DNA from: Paraburkholderia nodosa DSM 21604 | GTDB taxonomy: Bacteria > Pseudomonadota > Gammaproteobacteria > Burkholderiales > Burkholderiaceae | Length of the DNA stretch: 64,000 nt | Assembly (NCBI RefSeq): GCF_000519185.1 | Contig: NZ_JAFA01000039.1 | Coordinates: 1 to 64,000 of the forward strand | Reading direction: 5' to 3' | Shown: positions 57,446 through 64,000 of the stretch, piece by piece | Numbering within the stretch: the first letter of the stretch is position 1 | How the letters are laid out: each line of letters begins with the position of its first letter | The notes under the pieces: model-generated | The model's database searches: none | What the model was told of the DNA's origin: nothing | The model's input: only the letters and a program-made list of their open reading frames with translations | Made by a program: the position numbers and the translations under genes

Positions 57446-58642
57446 TCAGATCACTCCGTCATGGTGGAGGGCGTCGATTTGGGCGGCTTCGTAGCCGAGT
57501 TGTGCGAGCGTTTCGCGCGTGTGGGCGCCGAGCGTCGGGGCAGGAGTTGAGGGCGCGGCGTCGGCATCGGCGAGCCGCAGGCCCGCGCGCGTCACGCGTT
57601 GCGCGGCTTCGCCCTGTGCCGGTTCGAACTCGCGGATGAAGCGCCGTTCGGCGAGATGCGGATGCGCGAGGATTTCGGGCACCGAGAGCACGCGGCCCAC
57701 GGGCACGCCGCGCTCGAGCAGGCGCGTTTCCCAATTGGCCGCGCTGTCTGCGGCGAGCGCGGTTTCGATCTCGGCCTTGAGCGCTTCGCGATACTGCTTG
57801 CGCGAATGGCGCGCGCAAAAGCGCTCGTCGCGCGGCAGGTCGGGGCGGCCGATCACCTCGCACAGGCTTTCGAACTGGCGCGTTTCGTTTGCGGCGATAT
57901 TGAGCAGGCCCGCGCCGGTGCGGAAGGTGCCCGAGGGTGCGGCCGTGAAATTCTCGTTGCCCATCGGTGCGGGCTCGACCCCGGCGTTCAGATAATTCGA
58001 CACGACCCAGCCCATGGTCGCGAGCGTGGCTTCGAGCATCGAAACGTCGAGGCGCCGCCCGCGGCCGCTCGTGCGCGCGTCGACGAGCGCCGCGCAGATG
58101 CCGAACGCAGCGGTGAGGCCGCCCACCGTATCGGAGACGGGATAGCCCACGCGCAGCGGCGCGCTGTGCGCGTCCCCCGTCACGCTCATCACGCCGGACA
58201 TGCCCTGAATGATCTGGTCGTACGCAGGGCGGCGCGACAACTCGCCTTCGTCGCCGAAACCGGAGATGGCACAGTAGACCAGCGCCGGATTCACTTTGGA
58301 TAACTGATCGTAGCCGAGTTCGAGGCGGTCCATCACGCCGGGCCGGAAGTTCTCGACGAGCACGTCGGCGTGGCGCACCAGATCGAGCAAGATGGCTTTG
58401 CCGCGCGGGTCTTTCAGGTTCAGCGTGATCGAGCGCTTGCCCGCATTCACGGCCACGAACGACGCGCCCATATTGCGCGCCGCGGCGTCCTTGTCGGCCC
58501 CGAGGCGCCGCGCAAGGTCGCCGCCTTCAGGATGCTCGACCTTGGTGACTTCGGCGCCGAAGAGCGCGAGTTGATAGGCGCAGAACGGACCCGCGAGCAC
58601 ATTCGACAGATCCAGGACGCGCACGCCGGCTAACGGGAGCAT
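57446..58642 (-). CDS. Class III CoA-transferase (CaiB/BaiF family)
   Basis: 398 residues. Start LPLAGVRVLDLSNVLAGPFCAYQLALFGAEVTKVEHP is typical; Asp-171 in YPVSDTVGG is at the position of the catalytic Asp of formyl-CoA transferase. C-terminal GRVLSVPEILAHPHLAERRF is the family's closing motif. It moves CoA between acyl donors (for instance succinyl-CoA) and an acid. Between MFS and lyase genes. Confidence 0.9.
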   Translation of the reverse strand: MLPLAGVRVLDLSNVLAGPFCAYQLALFGAEVTKVEHPEGGDLARRLGADKDAAARNMGASFVAVNAGKRSITLNLKDPRGKAILLDLVRHADVLVENFRPGVMDRLELGYDQLSKVNPALVYCAISGFGDEGELSRRPAYDQIIQGMSGVMSVTGDAHSAPLRVGYPVSDTVGGLTAAFGICAALVDARTSGRGRRLDVSMLEATLATMGWVVSNYLNAGVEPAPMGNENFTAAPSGTFRTGAGLLNIAANETRQFESLCEVIGRPDLPRDERFCARHSRKQYREALKAEIETALAADSAANWETRLLERGVPVGRVLSVPEILAHPHLAERRFIREFEPAQGEAAQRVTRAGLRLADADAAPSTPAPTLGAHTRETLAQLGYEAAQIDALHHDGVI

Positions 58643-58666
58643 GGTTACCGCCTCGTATTGAAAAAA

Positions 58667-60106
58667 TTAGTGGGAGATGTCGTCGAGCGCGCGATTCTTC
58701 GTGCGCGGCCCAAAGATGCCGATGGCCGCCATCACCACGATCATCGCGCCAGTGATGAGTGCGAAAACGCCTGGCACACCGAAGTGGCGCAGCGCGAACG
58801 CGATCATGAAGCCCGAGAACATCGCGGAGAGGCGCGACATCGAATAAACGAAACCCACTGCCGTGGCGCGCATGCGAGTGGGGAACAGTTCGACCTGGTA
58901 CGCGTGATAGCCGACCGAGAGCAGCGTGCCGCCAAGCGTGATGAGTACACCGAGGAACATGAGCATCGCGGCCGACGTCTGCATGGCGAACAGCGTGCCG
59001 CAGACAGCGATCGCGAGCGCGGAGAGCACGACGAGCGTCTTGCGCTCGATGCGGTCGGCAATCGCCATGCCGAGCAGCGGACCGAACGGATTCGACGCAG
59101 CGATCACGAACGAGTAGAGCAGGCTGTGCGTGACTGTGACGCCCTTGGAAACGAGCAGCGTCGGCACCCACGAGGCGAAGCCATAGAAGCCAATGGCCTG
59201 AAACAGATTGAACACGAGCAGCGTGATCGTGCGGCGGCGGTAAGGCGGCTGCCAGATTTCGGCGAAGCGAGCCTTGGCAAGCGTTTGTGCGCTGGGCGAT
59301 TCCTCGGCAGGCACGGGCAGCAAACGCCCGTGCTGCGCCTCGATCTTCGCTTCGAGCTTCGCGAGAATGCGCGCGGCTTCCTCGGTGCGGCCGCGCTGGG
59401 CAAGCCAGCGCGCGCTCTCGGGCACGCGGCGGCGGATCGCCCAGGCAATGAGCGCGCCGAACGCGCCGAACATCACGACCCAGCGCCAGCCGTCGAAGCC
59501 GAGTGGCGCGCGCGGCACGAACCACCACGCGAGCAACGCGACAGCCGGCACGGCCGTGTACTGCACCAGGTGCACGAACGCGAACGCGCGGCCGCGCATG
59601 TGCTTGGGCACGAGTTCGCTCACGTAGGTGTCGATGGTGACGAGTTCGACCCCGACGCCAATGCCCGCGATGAGGCGCCACAGGTTGATGCCGGGCGCGC
59701 TCGTCTGAAGCGCCATGATGCAGGTCGCCACCGAATACCAAAGCAGTGACGCGGTGAACAGGGTGCGGCGCCCATAGCGGTCGGCGAGGCCGGTCAGGCA
59801 GAACGTGCCGATGAAGAGCCCAGCGAACGATGCCGCCACGAATGCGCCGAGACCCGAGAAGCCGAAGAACGAAGCCGTGGTGGTCGAGTAAAGGCCGCTT
59901 TTCACGAGGCCCGGCCCGACATAGGCCGTGAAGAACAGATCGTAGAACTCGAACCAGCCGCCCAACGAAAGCAGGAGCACGAGCGTCCAGATGGCTCGCG
60001 TGGCCGGCAGGCGGTCGATGCGCGCGTTGATCTCTGCCGCACTGGCGGGCGCGGCGGCGTGGTCCCGGAGCGACGCACGCGTCGCTCCGATTGGCAAGCT
60101 GGACAT
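58667..60106 (-). CDS. MFS transporter, metabolite:H+ symporter type
   Basis: 479 residues from MSSLPIGA at 60106, with AGGAGAG ahead. Twelve membrane segments; GLADRYGRRTLFTASLLWYS and VELFPTRMRATAVGF are the duplicated MFS loops of the sugar/organic-acid porter group that includes NiaP-like aromatic acid carriers. First gene of the leftward operon, so likely imports the acid that the next two enzymes process. Confidence 0.88.
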   Translation of the reverse strand: MSSLPIGATRASLRDHAAAPASAAEINARIDRLPATRAIWTLVLLLSLGGWFEFYDLFFTAYVGPGLVKSGLYSTTTASFFGFSGLGAFVAASFAGLFIGTFCLTGLADRYGRRTLFTASLLWYSVATCIMALQTSAPGINLWRLIAGIGVGVELVTIDTYVSELVPKHMRGRAFAFVHLVQYTAVPAVALLAWWFVPRAPLGFDGWRWVVMFGAFGALIAWAIRRRVPESARWLAQRGRTEEAARILAKLEAKIEAQHGRLLPVPAEESPSAQTLAKARFAEIWQPPYRRRTITLLVFNLFQAIGFYGFASWVPTLLVSKGVTVTHSLLYSFVIAASNPFGPLLGMAIADRIERKTLVVLSALAIAVCGTLFAMQTSAAMLMFLGVLITLGGTLLSVGYHAYQVELFPTRMRATAVGFVYSMSRLSAMFSGFMIAFALRHFGVPGVFALITGAMIVVMAAIGIFGPRTKNRALDDISH

Positions 60107-60150
60107 CGGACTCTCCTGAACGCTTCGTTTGCGTGTTAGTTCTATCTGCC

Positions 60151-60163
60151 AGAACGTCGTTCT
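60151..60163. promoter_or_regulatory. Candidate IclR operator upstream of MFS/CoA-transferase operon
   Basis: AGAACG-t-CGTTCT is a perfect palindrome 45 bases upstream of the MFS start, where a regulator of the operon would bind. The local IclR gene is the likely partner. Confidence 0.5.
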
Positions 60164-60396
60164 AAAAATATGGCTCGATGATACTGCGAGGCGCTGAGCC
60201 AACCGACCAGGGGTTTTACTGAGTGGGACGCGCACGGAGGGGGTGGCGTGCGCGTTACATAGGGCCTCATCCTAGTCAGGTCGACCGGCGGTATGCGGTC
60301 GCTGTGCCGCGTCGTTCGCCGTTCGTGAGCGGCCTGTTGGGCATGCCGTGTGCTACAAGCCCGTCGTTTTATACGGATGCTCAGTCAGGAGACGTC

Positions 60397-61272
60397 TTGA
60401 AGAAGAAAGTCTTTTCCGGAGCCGTTCCTGCCACGCTCGCCTTGTCGCTCTGCGCCGCTATCGCGCTCTCAGGCTGTGCGCATCCGGAGAGCGGGGGGCA
60501 CACACAGGCGCAATCGAATGTGCCATCGCCGCTCACCGATCTCGACAACGGCGAGGGAACCGCCGCCGCGAGCGCGCCGCAGCCAGCCGTCGATCCGCAG
60601 GCGCTCGACGCGCTCAATGCCATGGGCGCTTATCTGCGCACGTTGCGCAAGTTCGAGGTCAACGCGGACATGTCGACCGACGTCGTGCTCGACAACGGCC
60701 AGAACGCGGCTCTGCTGCGCCATACGGTGCTCAAGGTCAAGCGGCCCGACCGGCTGCGCGCCGACATCACGGGTAACGGCAACGTGCGCGGACTGATCTA
60801 TGACGGCCGCGAGTTGATGACCTTCAACGAAAAGAAAGGCTATTACACGCGCAATGACGCGCCACCGACGCTCGATGGCTTTGTGCGCGAACTCGCGAAT
60901 AGCTGGCGTATCGAAGCGCCGCTCGCGGAGCTTTTCTACTGGGGCAACGACAAGGACGACAACGCGGCGATCACGACGGCGCAGGTGCTCGGCGTCGAGA
61001 AAGTCGATACGCGCTGGTGCACGCATTACGCGTTTCAGCAGCGTGGCGCCGACTGGGAAATGTGGATCGAGCAGGGACGGCGGCCGCTGCCGTGCCATTT
61101 GGTCGTTACCGACACGACCCAGGCCTCGAGGCCGCGCCATGAAGTGACGTACCACTGGAATCGGGCGCCGTCGTTCGTCGCTTCGACATTCGCGTTGCAT
61201 CCGAAACCCGGTGCGAAGCGAATCGAACTGGAGCCGGCTGCCGCGCGGCCTTCGTTCGAGGAGGCTCAGTGA
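60397..61272 (+). CDS. DUF2092/LolA-like lipoprotein
   Basis: 291 residues from a TTG at 60397; GGAG lies seven bases before it and the next residues (LKKKVFSG...) form a signal peptide with lipobox ALSGC. An ATG at 60343 would add 18 residues that spoil the signal. The mature part, ALNAMGAYLRTLRKFEVNADMSTDVVL and VKRPDRLRADITGNG, matches the DUF2092 / LolA-like fold. A lipid-binding or envelope role is inferred. Confidence 0.75.
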   Translation: MKKKVFSGAVPATLALSLCAAIALSGCAHPESGGHTQAQSNVPSPLTDLDNGEGTAAASAPQPAVDPQALDALNAMGAYLRTLRKFEVNADMSTDVVLDNGQNAALLRHTVLKVKRPDRLRADITGNGNVRGLIYDGRELMTFNEKKGYYTRNDAPPTLDGFVRELANSWRIEAPLAELFYWGNDKDDNAAITTAQVLGVEKVDTRWCTHYAFQQRGADWEMWIEQGRRPLPCHLVVTDTTQASRPRHEVTYHWNRAPSFVASTFALHPKPGAKRIELEPAAARPSFEEAQ

Positions 61273-61290
61273 ACGAGCGGCGCAAGCAAT

Positions 61291-61320
61291 CGGTCCCGAG
61301 GATGCGGGCTATCGGGACCG
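61291..61320. repeat. Perfect 9-bp inverted repeat downstream of the lipoprotein gene
   Basis: CGGTCCCGA (61291-61299) pairs with TCGGGACCG (61312-61320). No T run follows. Confidence 0.8.
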
Positions 61321-61328
61321 GGGTGCCA

Positions 61329-61374
61329 ACGGGCGGGAAGACTTGCCAGGTGGTGCCGCCCGTGGATTTATTTT
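61329..61374 (+). terminator. Possible terminator of the DUF2092 gene
   Basis: ACGGGCGG (61329-61336) pairs with CCGCCCGT (61356-61363) over a 19-base loop; the following bases are T-rich (GGATTTATTTT). Confidence 0.5.
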
Positions 61375-61402
61375 ATTTAACATAAGATAAATTATCGCAG
61401 TT
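61375..61402 (-). other. dif-like XerC/XerD recombination site
   Basis: On the + strand, ATTTAACATAA (61375-61385) is the exact complement of the conserved XerD half of E. coli dif (TTATGTTAAAT). It is followed by a 6-base centre, GATAAA, and TTATCGCAGTT (61392-61402), whose inner TTAT matches the XerC half. The 11-6-11 layout is that of a chromosome-dimer-resolution site. It lies in an AT-rich gap between convergent genes, as dif sites often do. Confidence 0.6.
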
Positions 61403-61428
61403 TATCGATGTTCGCAAACATCGATAAA
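61401..61428. repeat. Perfect 12-bp inverted repeat next to the dif-like site
   Basis: TTTATCGATGTT (61401-61412) pairs with AACATCGATAAA (61417-61428) around CGCA. It begins inside the dif-like site's last two bases and ends two bases before the stop of the dehydrogenase gene. Could be a weak terminator for that gene or a site for a binding protein. Confidence 0.9.
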
Positions 61429-61430
61429 CA

Positions 61431-62468
61431 TCACATCTCGACAATCACCTTCAACGCCTGCGTGCTGGCCGCCTGCGAAAACGTCTCATACGCCTTGGGC
61501 ATGTCGTCGAACGCAAACCGATGCGTGATCAGCCGGTTCGGATCGATCCGTCCGGCGCGCACGGTCTTGAGCAACATGGGCGTGCTCACCGTGTCGACGA
61601 GACGCGTCGTGATCGCGACGTTGCGGTCCCAGAGCTTGTCGAGGAAAAGCGACGCCGGCACGCCGTGCACGCCGATGTTCGCAATCACGCCGCCCGGCGC
61701 CACGATCTGCTGGCACAGTTCGAACGTCGCAGGCACGCCAACGGCCTCCATCGCGCAATCCACACCTACGCCATCCGTGAGCTTCATCACCGCATCCACG
61801 GCATCGCCCCCGCGCGGATCGATGCACGCCGTCGCGCCGAATTTCTTCGCGCATTCCAGACGATTGGGGTCCATATCGATCATGATGATCTGCGCGGGTG
61901 AATAAAACTGCGCGGTCAGGAGCGCGGCCAGCCCGATCGGCCCGGAGCCGACAATGGCCACCGTGCTGCCGGGTTCGACCTTGCCGTTGAGCACGCCGCA
62001 TTCGAAGCCCGTCGGCAAGATATCCGAGAGCATCACGAGCGCGGCCTCGTCGAGGCCGTCGGGAATCCGGTACAGGCTCGTTTGCGCGTGCGGGGTACGC
62101 ACGTATTCGGCCTGCGTGCCGTCGATGCGATTACCGAGAATCCAGCCGCCCGTCTTGCAGTGCGAATACATGCCGCGCCGGCAGTACTCGCATTGTCCGC
62201 AACTCGAGATGCACGAGACGAGCACGTGATCACCGACTTTCAGCGTCGAGACGCCACTGCCGATTTCGTGAACGACGCCCACGCCTTCGTGGCCGAGAAT
62301 GCGGCCCGGCTCGCAACTCGGCACGTCGCCCTTGAGAATGTGGAGATCGGTGCCGCAGATCGTCGTCTTCGAGATCTTGACGACGGCGTCGCCGGGTCCT
62401 TGCAAGGCGGGCATTGGCCGCGTTTCGAGTGCGAACTTGCCCGGACCGTTGTAGACCAGTGCTTTCAT
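61431..62468 (-). CDS. Zinc-dependent alcohol dehydrogenase
   Basis: 345 residues. Catalytic zinc ligands Cys-38, His-60, Glu-61; structural zinc Cys-90, 93, 96, 104; Rossmann GSGPIG at 174-179 with IDMDPNRLE just after, favouring NAD. This class III-like medium-chain dehydrogenase group oxidises alcohols such as isopropanol or butanediol. Well separated from other genes, with an AT-richer promoter region to its right. Confidence 0.93.
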   Translation of the reverse strand: MKALVYNGPGKFALETRPMPALQGPGDAVVKISKTTICGTDLHILKGDVPSCEPGRILGHEGVGVVHEIGSGVSTLKVGDHVLVSCISSCGQCEYCRRGMYSHCKTGGWILGNRIDGTQAEYVRTPHAQTSLYRIPDGLDEAALVMLSDILPTGFECGVLNGKVEPGSTVAIVGSGPIGLAALLTAQFYSPAQIIMIDMDPNRLECAKKFGATACIDPRGGDAVDAVMKLTDGVGVDCAMEAVGVPATFELCQQIVAPGGVIANIGVHGVPASLFLDKLWDRNVAITTRLVDTVSTPMLLKTVRAGRIDPNRLITHRFAFDDMPKAYETFSQAASTQALKVIVEM

Positions 62469-62719
62469 GGTTCCTCCATCGACAACCGGAAATGGGCCGG
62501 CTCGCCGGGCGCCCTCCTTTCAGTCAGCGCGCGCGCGGCGAGTCCGTCTCCCTCTGCAAGGTTTGCATATTTCGATACACGGTGAGCCGCCGTGAACGGA
62601 TTCGAAATAGCGACGACGTCGCCCTTGCATTCATGATCGTAGTCCAATGTCCGATGGCTACGAAGTGATGGCGTGGAGGTTCATGCGTTAAGCATGACTT
62701 TCTTGTGCTCGCTCAACCG

Positions 62720-63844
62720 CTAGAACAGATGCCGGATGCCGACCTGAACACCGAATTCGCTCTGACCCGGTCCCGGCGTCAGGAACGAACCCGTCGTAAT
62801 GCTGGCGCCCGCCATCTTGAACTGGGCGGTGCCGTAGTTCTTCAATTCGGAAACCGTGCCGTAAAGCCGCGTGCCCTTCGAGAGATCGTAGTTGACGATC
62901 GCCCCATACTGCAGGGCGTCGTTGCCGAGATGCGTGCTGTCCTTGGTGTAGGCAGCGCCGGCGCCCACGCTGAAGAACGGCGTGAAGCGGTAGTCGGCCG
63001 AAAGCGAATACGTGCTGTGCCAGTCGCCCGCCGTATTGCCGACCGGCCCGACCGTCGGATCGTATTTGCCCGCCGGGTTGCTGAGCGCATTGCCCGTGGT
63101 CGCGGAAATGACGTCGTTGGCGCGGAAATAGCCGACGTAGATGCGCCCCCACCCGTAGTCCAGATTGCCGCCCGCCATGAATTCCTGCACACGGTTGGAC
63201 GCTATCGCATTCGCCGCATTCAAATAGGCAAGCGCGAGATAAACCGGGCCCTGGGTGGTCTGCACCCCGGCCTGATACACGGCGTTGCCCGCGAGCGTGC
63301 CCGGCTGGCCGCCCACCGAATAATGCAGCTCGACCTGGGTCCCCACGAACTTGGGCGAGATCCACGCAATGTCGTTGTCGACGCGCGCCAGCCAGTTCGC
63401 GAAATTGTTGTAGCCCGAGGCGTAGGTCGCCGCGCTGAAGGCGTCCATATTGCCGCTCCAGGCGAACATCGGCGTGTTCTGCCGGCCGAAGCGCACCTCG
63501 CCGAAGCCACCGCCCACACCGACCCACGCCTGGCGATCGAAGAACCGATAGCTGTTCTGCAGCTTGCCCGTACCCGGATCGAAGCCGCTCTCCAGCGCGA
63601 AGTTCACGCGGTATCCGCCGCCTATGTCCTCCGTGCCGCGCAAGCCCCAACGGCTCGTCATCAAGCCGTTATTGCCGAGCACGGCGAGCGACGTGGTCTT
63701 GCCGTCGACTTTCGTGTTCTGGTAGCCGGCGAACACGTCCAGCACGCCATAGAGCGTCACCGACGATTGCGCCATTGCCGGCGTACTGGCGATGACAGCC
63801 GCAGTGGCCACCGACAAGCTAAGGAATCCTCTATTTAACGGCAT
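62720..63844 (-). CDS. General porin, OmpC/DUF-type Burkholderiales
   Basis: 374 residues from the ATG at 63844, set by GGGGAAAG six bases ahead (an in-frame GTG at 63850 is too close). Signal peptide ending PAMAQS, then SSVTLYGVLDVFAGYQNT, the usual first strand, FGRQNTPMFAWSGNMDAFS, and a C-terminal strand ending GIRHLF with terminal Phe. It forms a trimeric 16-stranded channel in the outer membrane. Confidence 0.94.
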   Translation of the reverse strand: MPLNRGFLSLSVATAAVIASTPAMAQSSVTLYGVLDVFAGYQNTKVDGKTTSLAVLGNNGLMTSRWGLRGTEDIGGGYRVNFALESGFDPGTGKLQNSYRFFDRQAWVGVGGGFGEVRFGRQNTPMFAWSGNMDAFSAATYASGYNNFANWLARVDNDIAWISPKFVGTQVELHYSVGGQPGTLAGNAVYQAGVQTTQGPVYLALAYLNAANAIASNRVQEFMAGGNLDYGWGRIYVGYFRANDVISATTGNALSNPAGKYDPTVGPVGNTAGDWHSTYSLSADYRFTPFFSVGAGAAYTKDSTHLGNDALQYGAIVNYDLSKGTRLYGTVSELKNYGTAQFKMAGASITTGSFLTPGPGQSEFGVQVGIRHLF

Positions 63845-63898
63845 CGTCACTTTCCCCTGTTGTTGACTTCTTGATAGTTCGGCGCTGAGGTGAAGGTT

Positions 63899-64000
63899 TC
63901 AGCGCGCGCGGTCGGTCGCAAGCATGCGCTTGACCACGAGTGCAAGCGGCACGGTGAAGCAAAAGTGCGACATGAAACCGCCGATGATGACGACTGGGTC
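63899..64000 (-). CDS. C-terminus of a membrane protein (rest outside window)
   Basis: 33 residues before the stop at 63899, reading VVIIGGFMSHFCFTVPLALV then a basic end (KRMLATDRAR). One membrane helix followed by a cytoplasmic tail, as at the end of many transporters. The remainder lies beyond the right edge, so no family can be given. Confidence 0.7.
   Translation of the reverse strand, partial: DPVVIIGGFMSHFCFTVPLALVVKRMLATDRAR

Noticed and set aside
62681..62697. TCATGC/GCATGA hairpin downstream of the porin gene as a terminator
   Set aside because: Six-base stem with no T run; too weak to call.

Overview
The window is high-GC DNA with Burkholderiaceae character, most like the Paraburkholderia/Caballeronia/Burkholderia group. 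Supporting signs are a VgrG-type secretion gene, an RND pump beside a divergent TetR gene, a prkA-yeaH-spoVR operon, a general porin, many sugar uptake operons with LacI regulators, and tight gene packing with ATGA overlaps. No rRNA, tRNA, CRISPR array, transposase or phage gene was seen. About 54 protein genes are called; two run off the window ends.

Layout. 1-3.0 kb: the C-terminal part of an evolved VgrG with a zinc-protease-like effector domain, overlapped by an exported mosaic protein that may be its immunity partner. 3.0-3.6 kb: no gene, several DnaA-box-like words. 3.6-11.1 kb: a DsbA-like isomerase, then an RND tripartite efflux operon (adaptor, pump, outer-membrane factor) read leftward, with a TetR regulator read away from it. 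11.1-18.7 kb: small proteins, a C45-type acyltransferase, a ClC channel, a glutathione transferase, and a YeiH-type exporter divergent from a LysR regulator.

18.7-24.1 kb is a 2-ketogluconate operon (kguE-kguK-kguT-kguD-ptxS) headed by a perfect LacI-type palindrome. 24.2-31.2 kb is mixed: a YhfC-type membrane protease, a PGDYG protein, a Spy-like periplasmic protein, an Lrp regulator next to a lysine/saccharopine dehydrogenase with two helically phased palindromes between them, an orphan cydX coupled to a P-loop kinase, and corA. 31.3-37.6 kb is a ribose operon (rbsB-A-C-R-K), followed by a chemotaxis receptor with a CheR-binding tail.

41.5-46.7 kb is the stress/stationary-phase operon prkA-yeaH-spoVR, closed by a strong terminator. 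A SulP transporter follows. 48.6-55.6 kb is a beta-glucoside or glucose-type sugar operon (GH1 glucosidase, four-gene ABC importer, LacI regulator) under its own palindrome. 55.7-60.2 kb holds an IclR regulator and a leftward MFS / CoA-transferase / citryl-CoA-lyase-like operon that could split a tricarboxylate or citramalate-like acid through its CoA ester. The right end has a lipoprotein, a zinc alcohol dehydrogenase, a porin and the tail of a membrane protein.

The most notable signals outside genes are a dif-like XerCD site in a hairpin-rich convergent intergenic gap at 61.37-61.43 kb, the VgrG-effector/neighbour pair at the left edge, the phased double operator at 27.40-27.44 kb, and a 30-bp in-frame tandem duplication inside the RND pump gene. 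Base counts, skew and database searches could not be run, so family names rest on recognised motifs and gene context.
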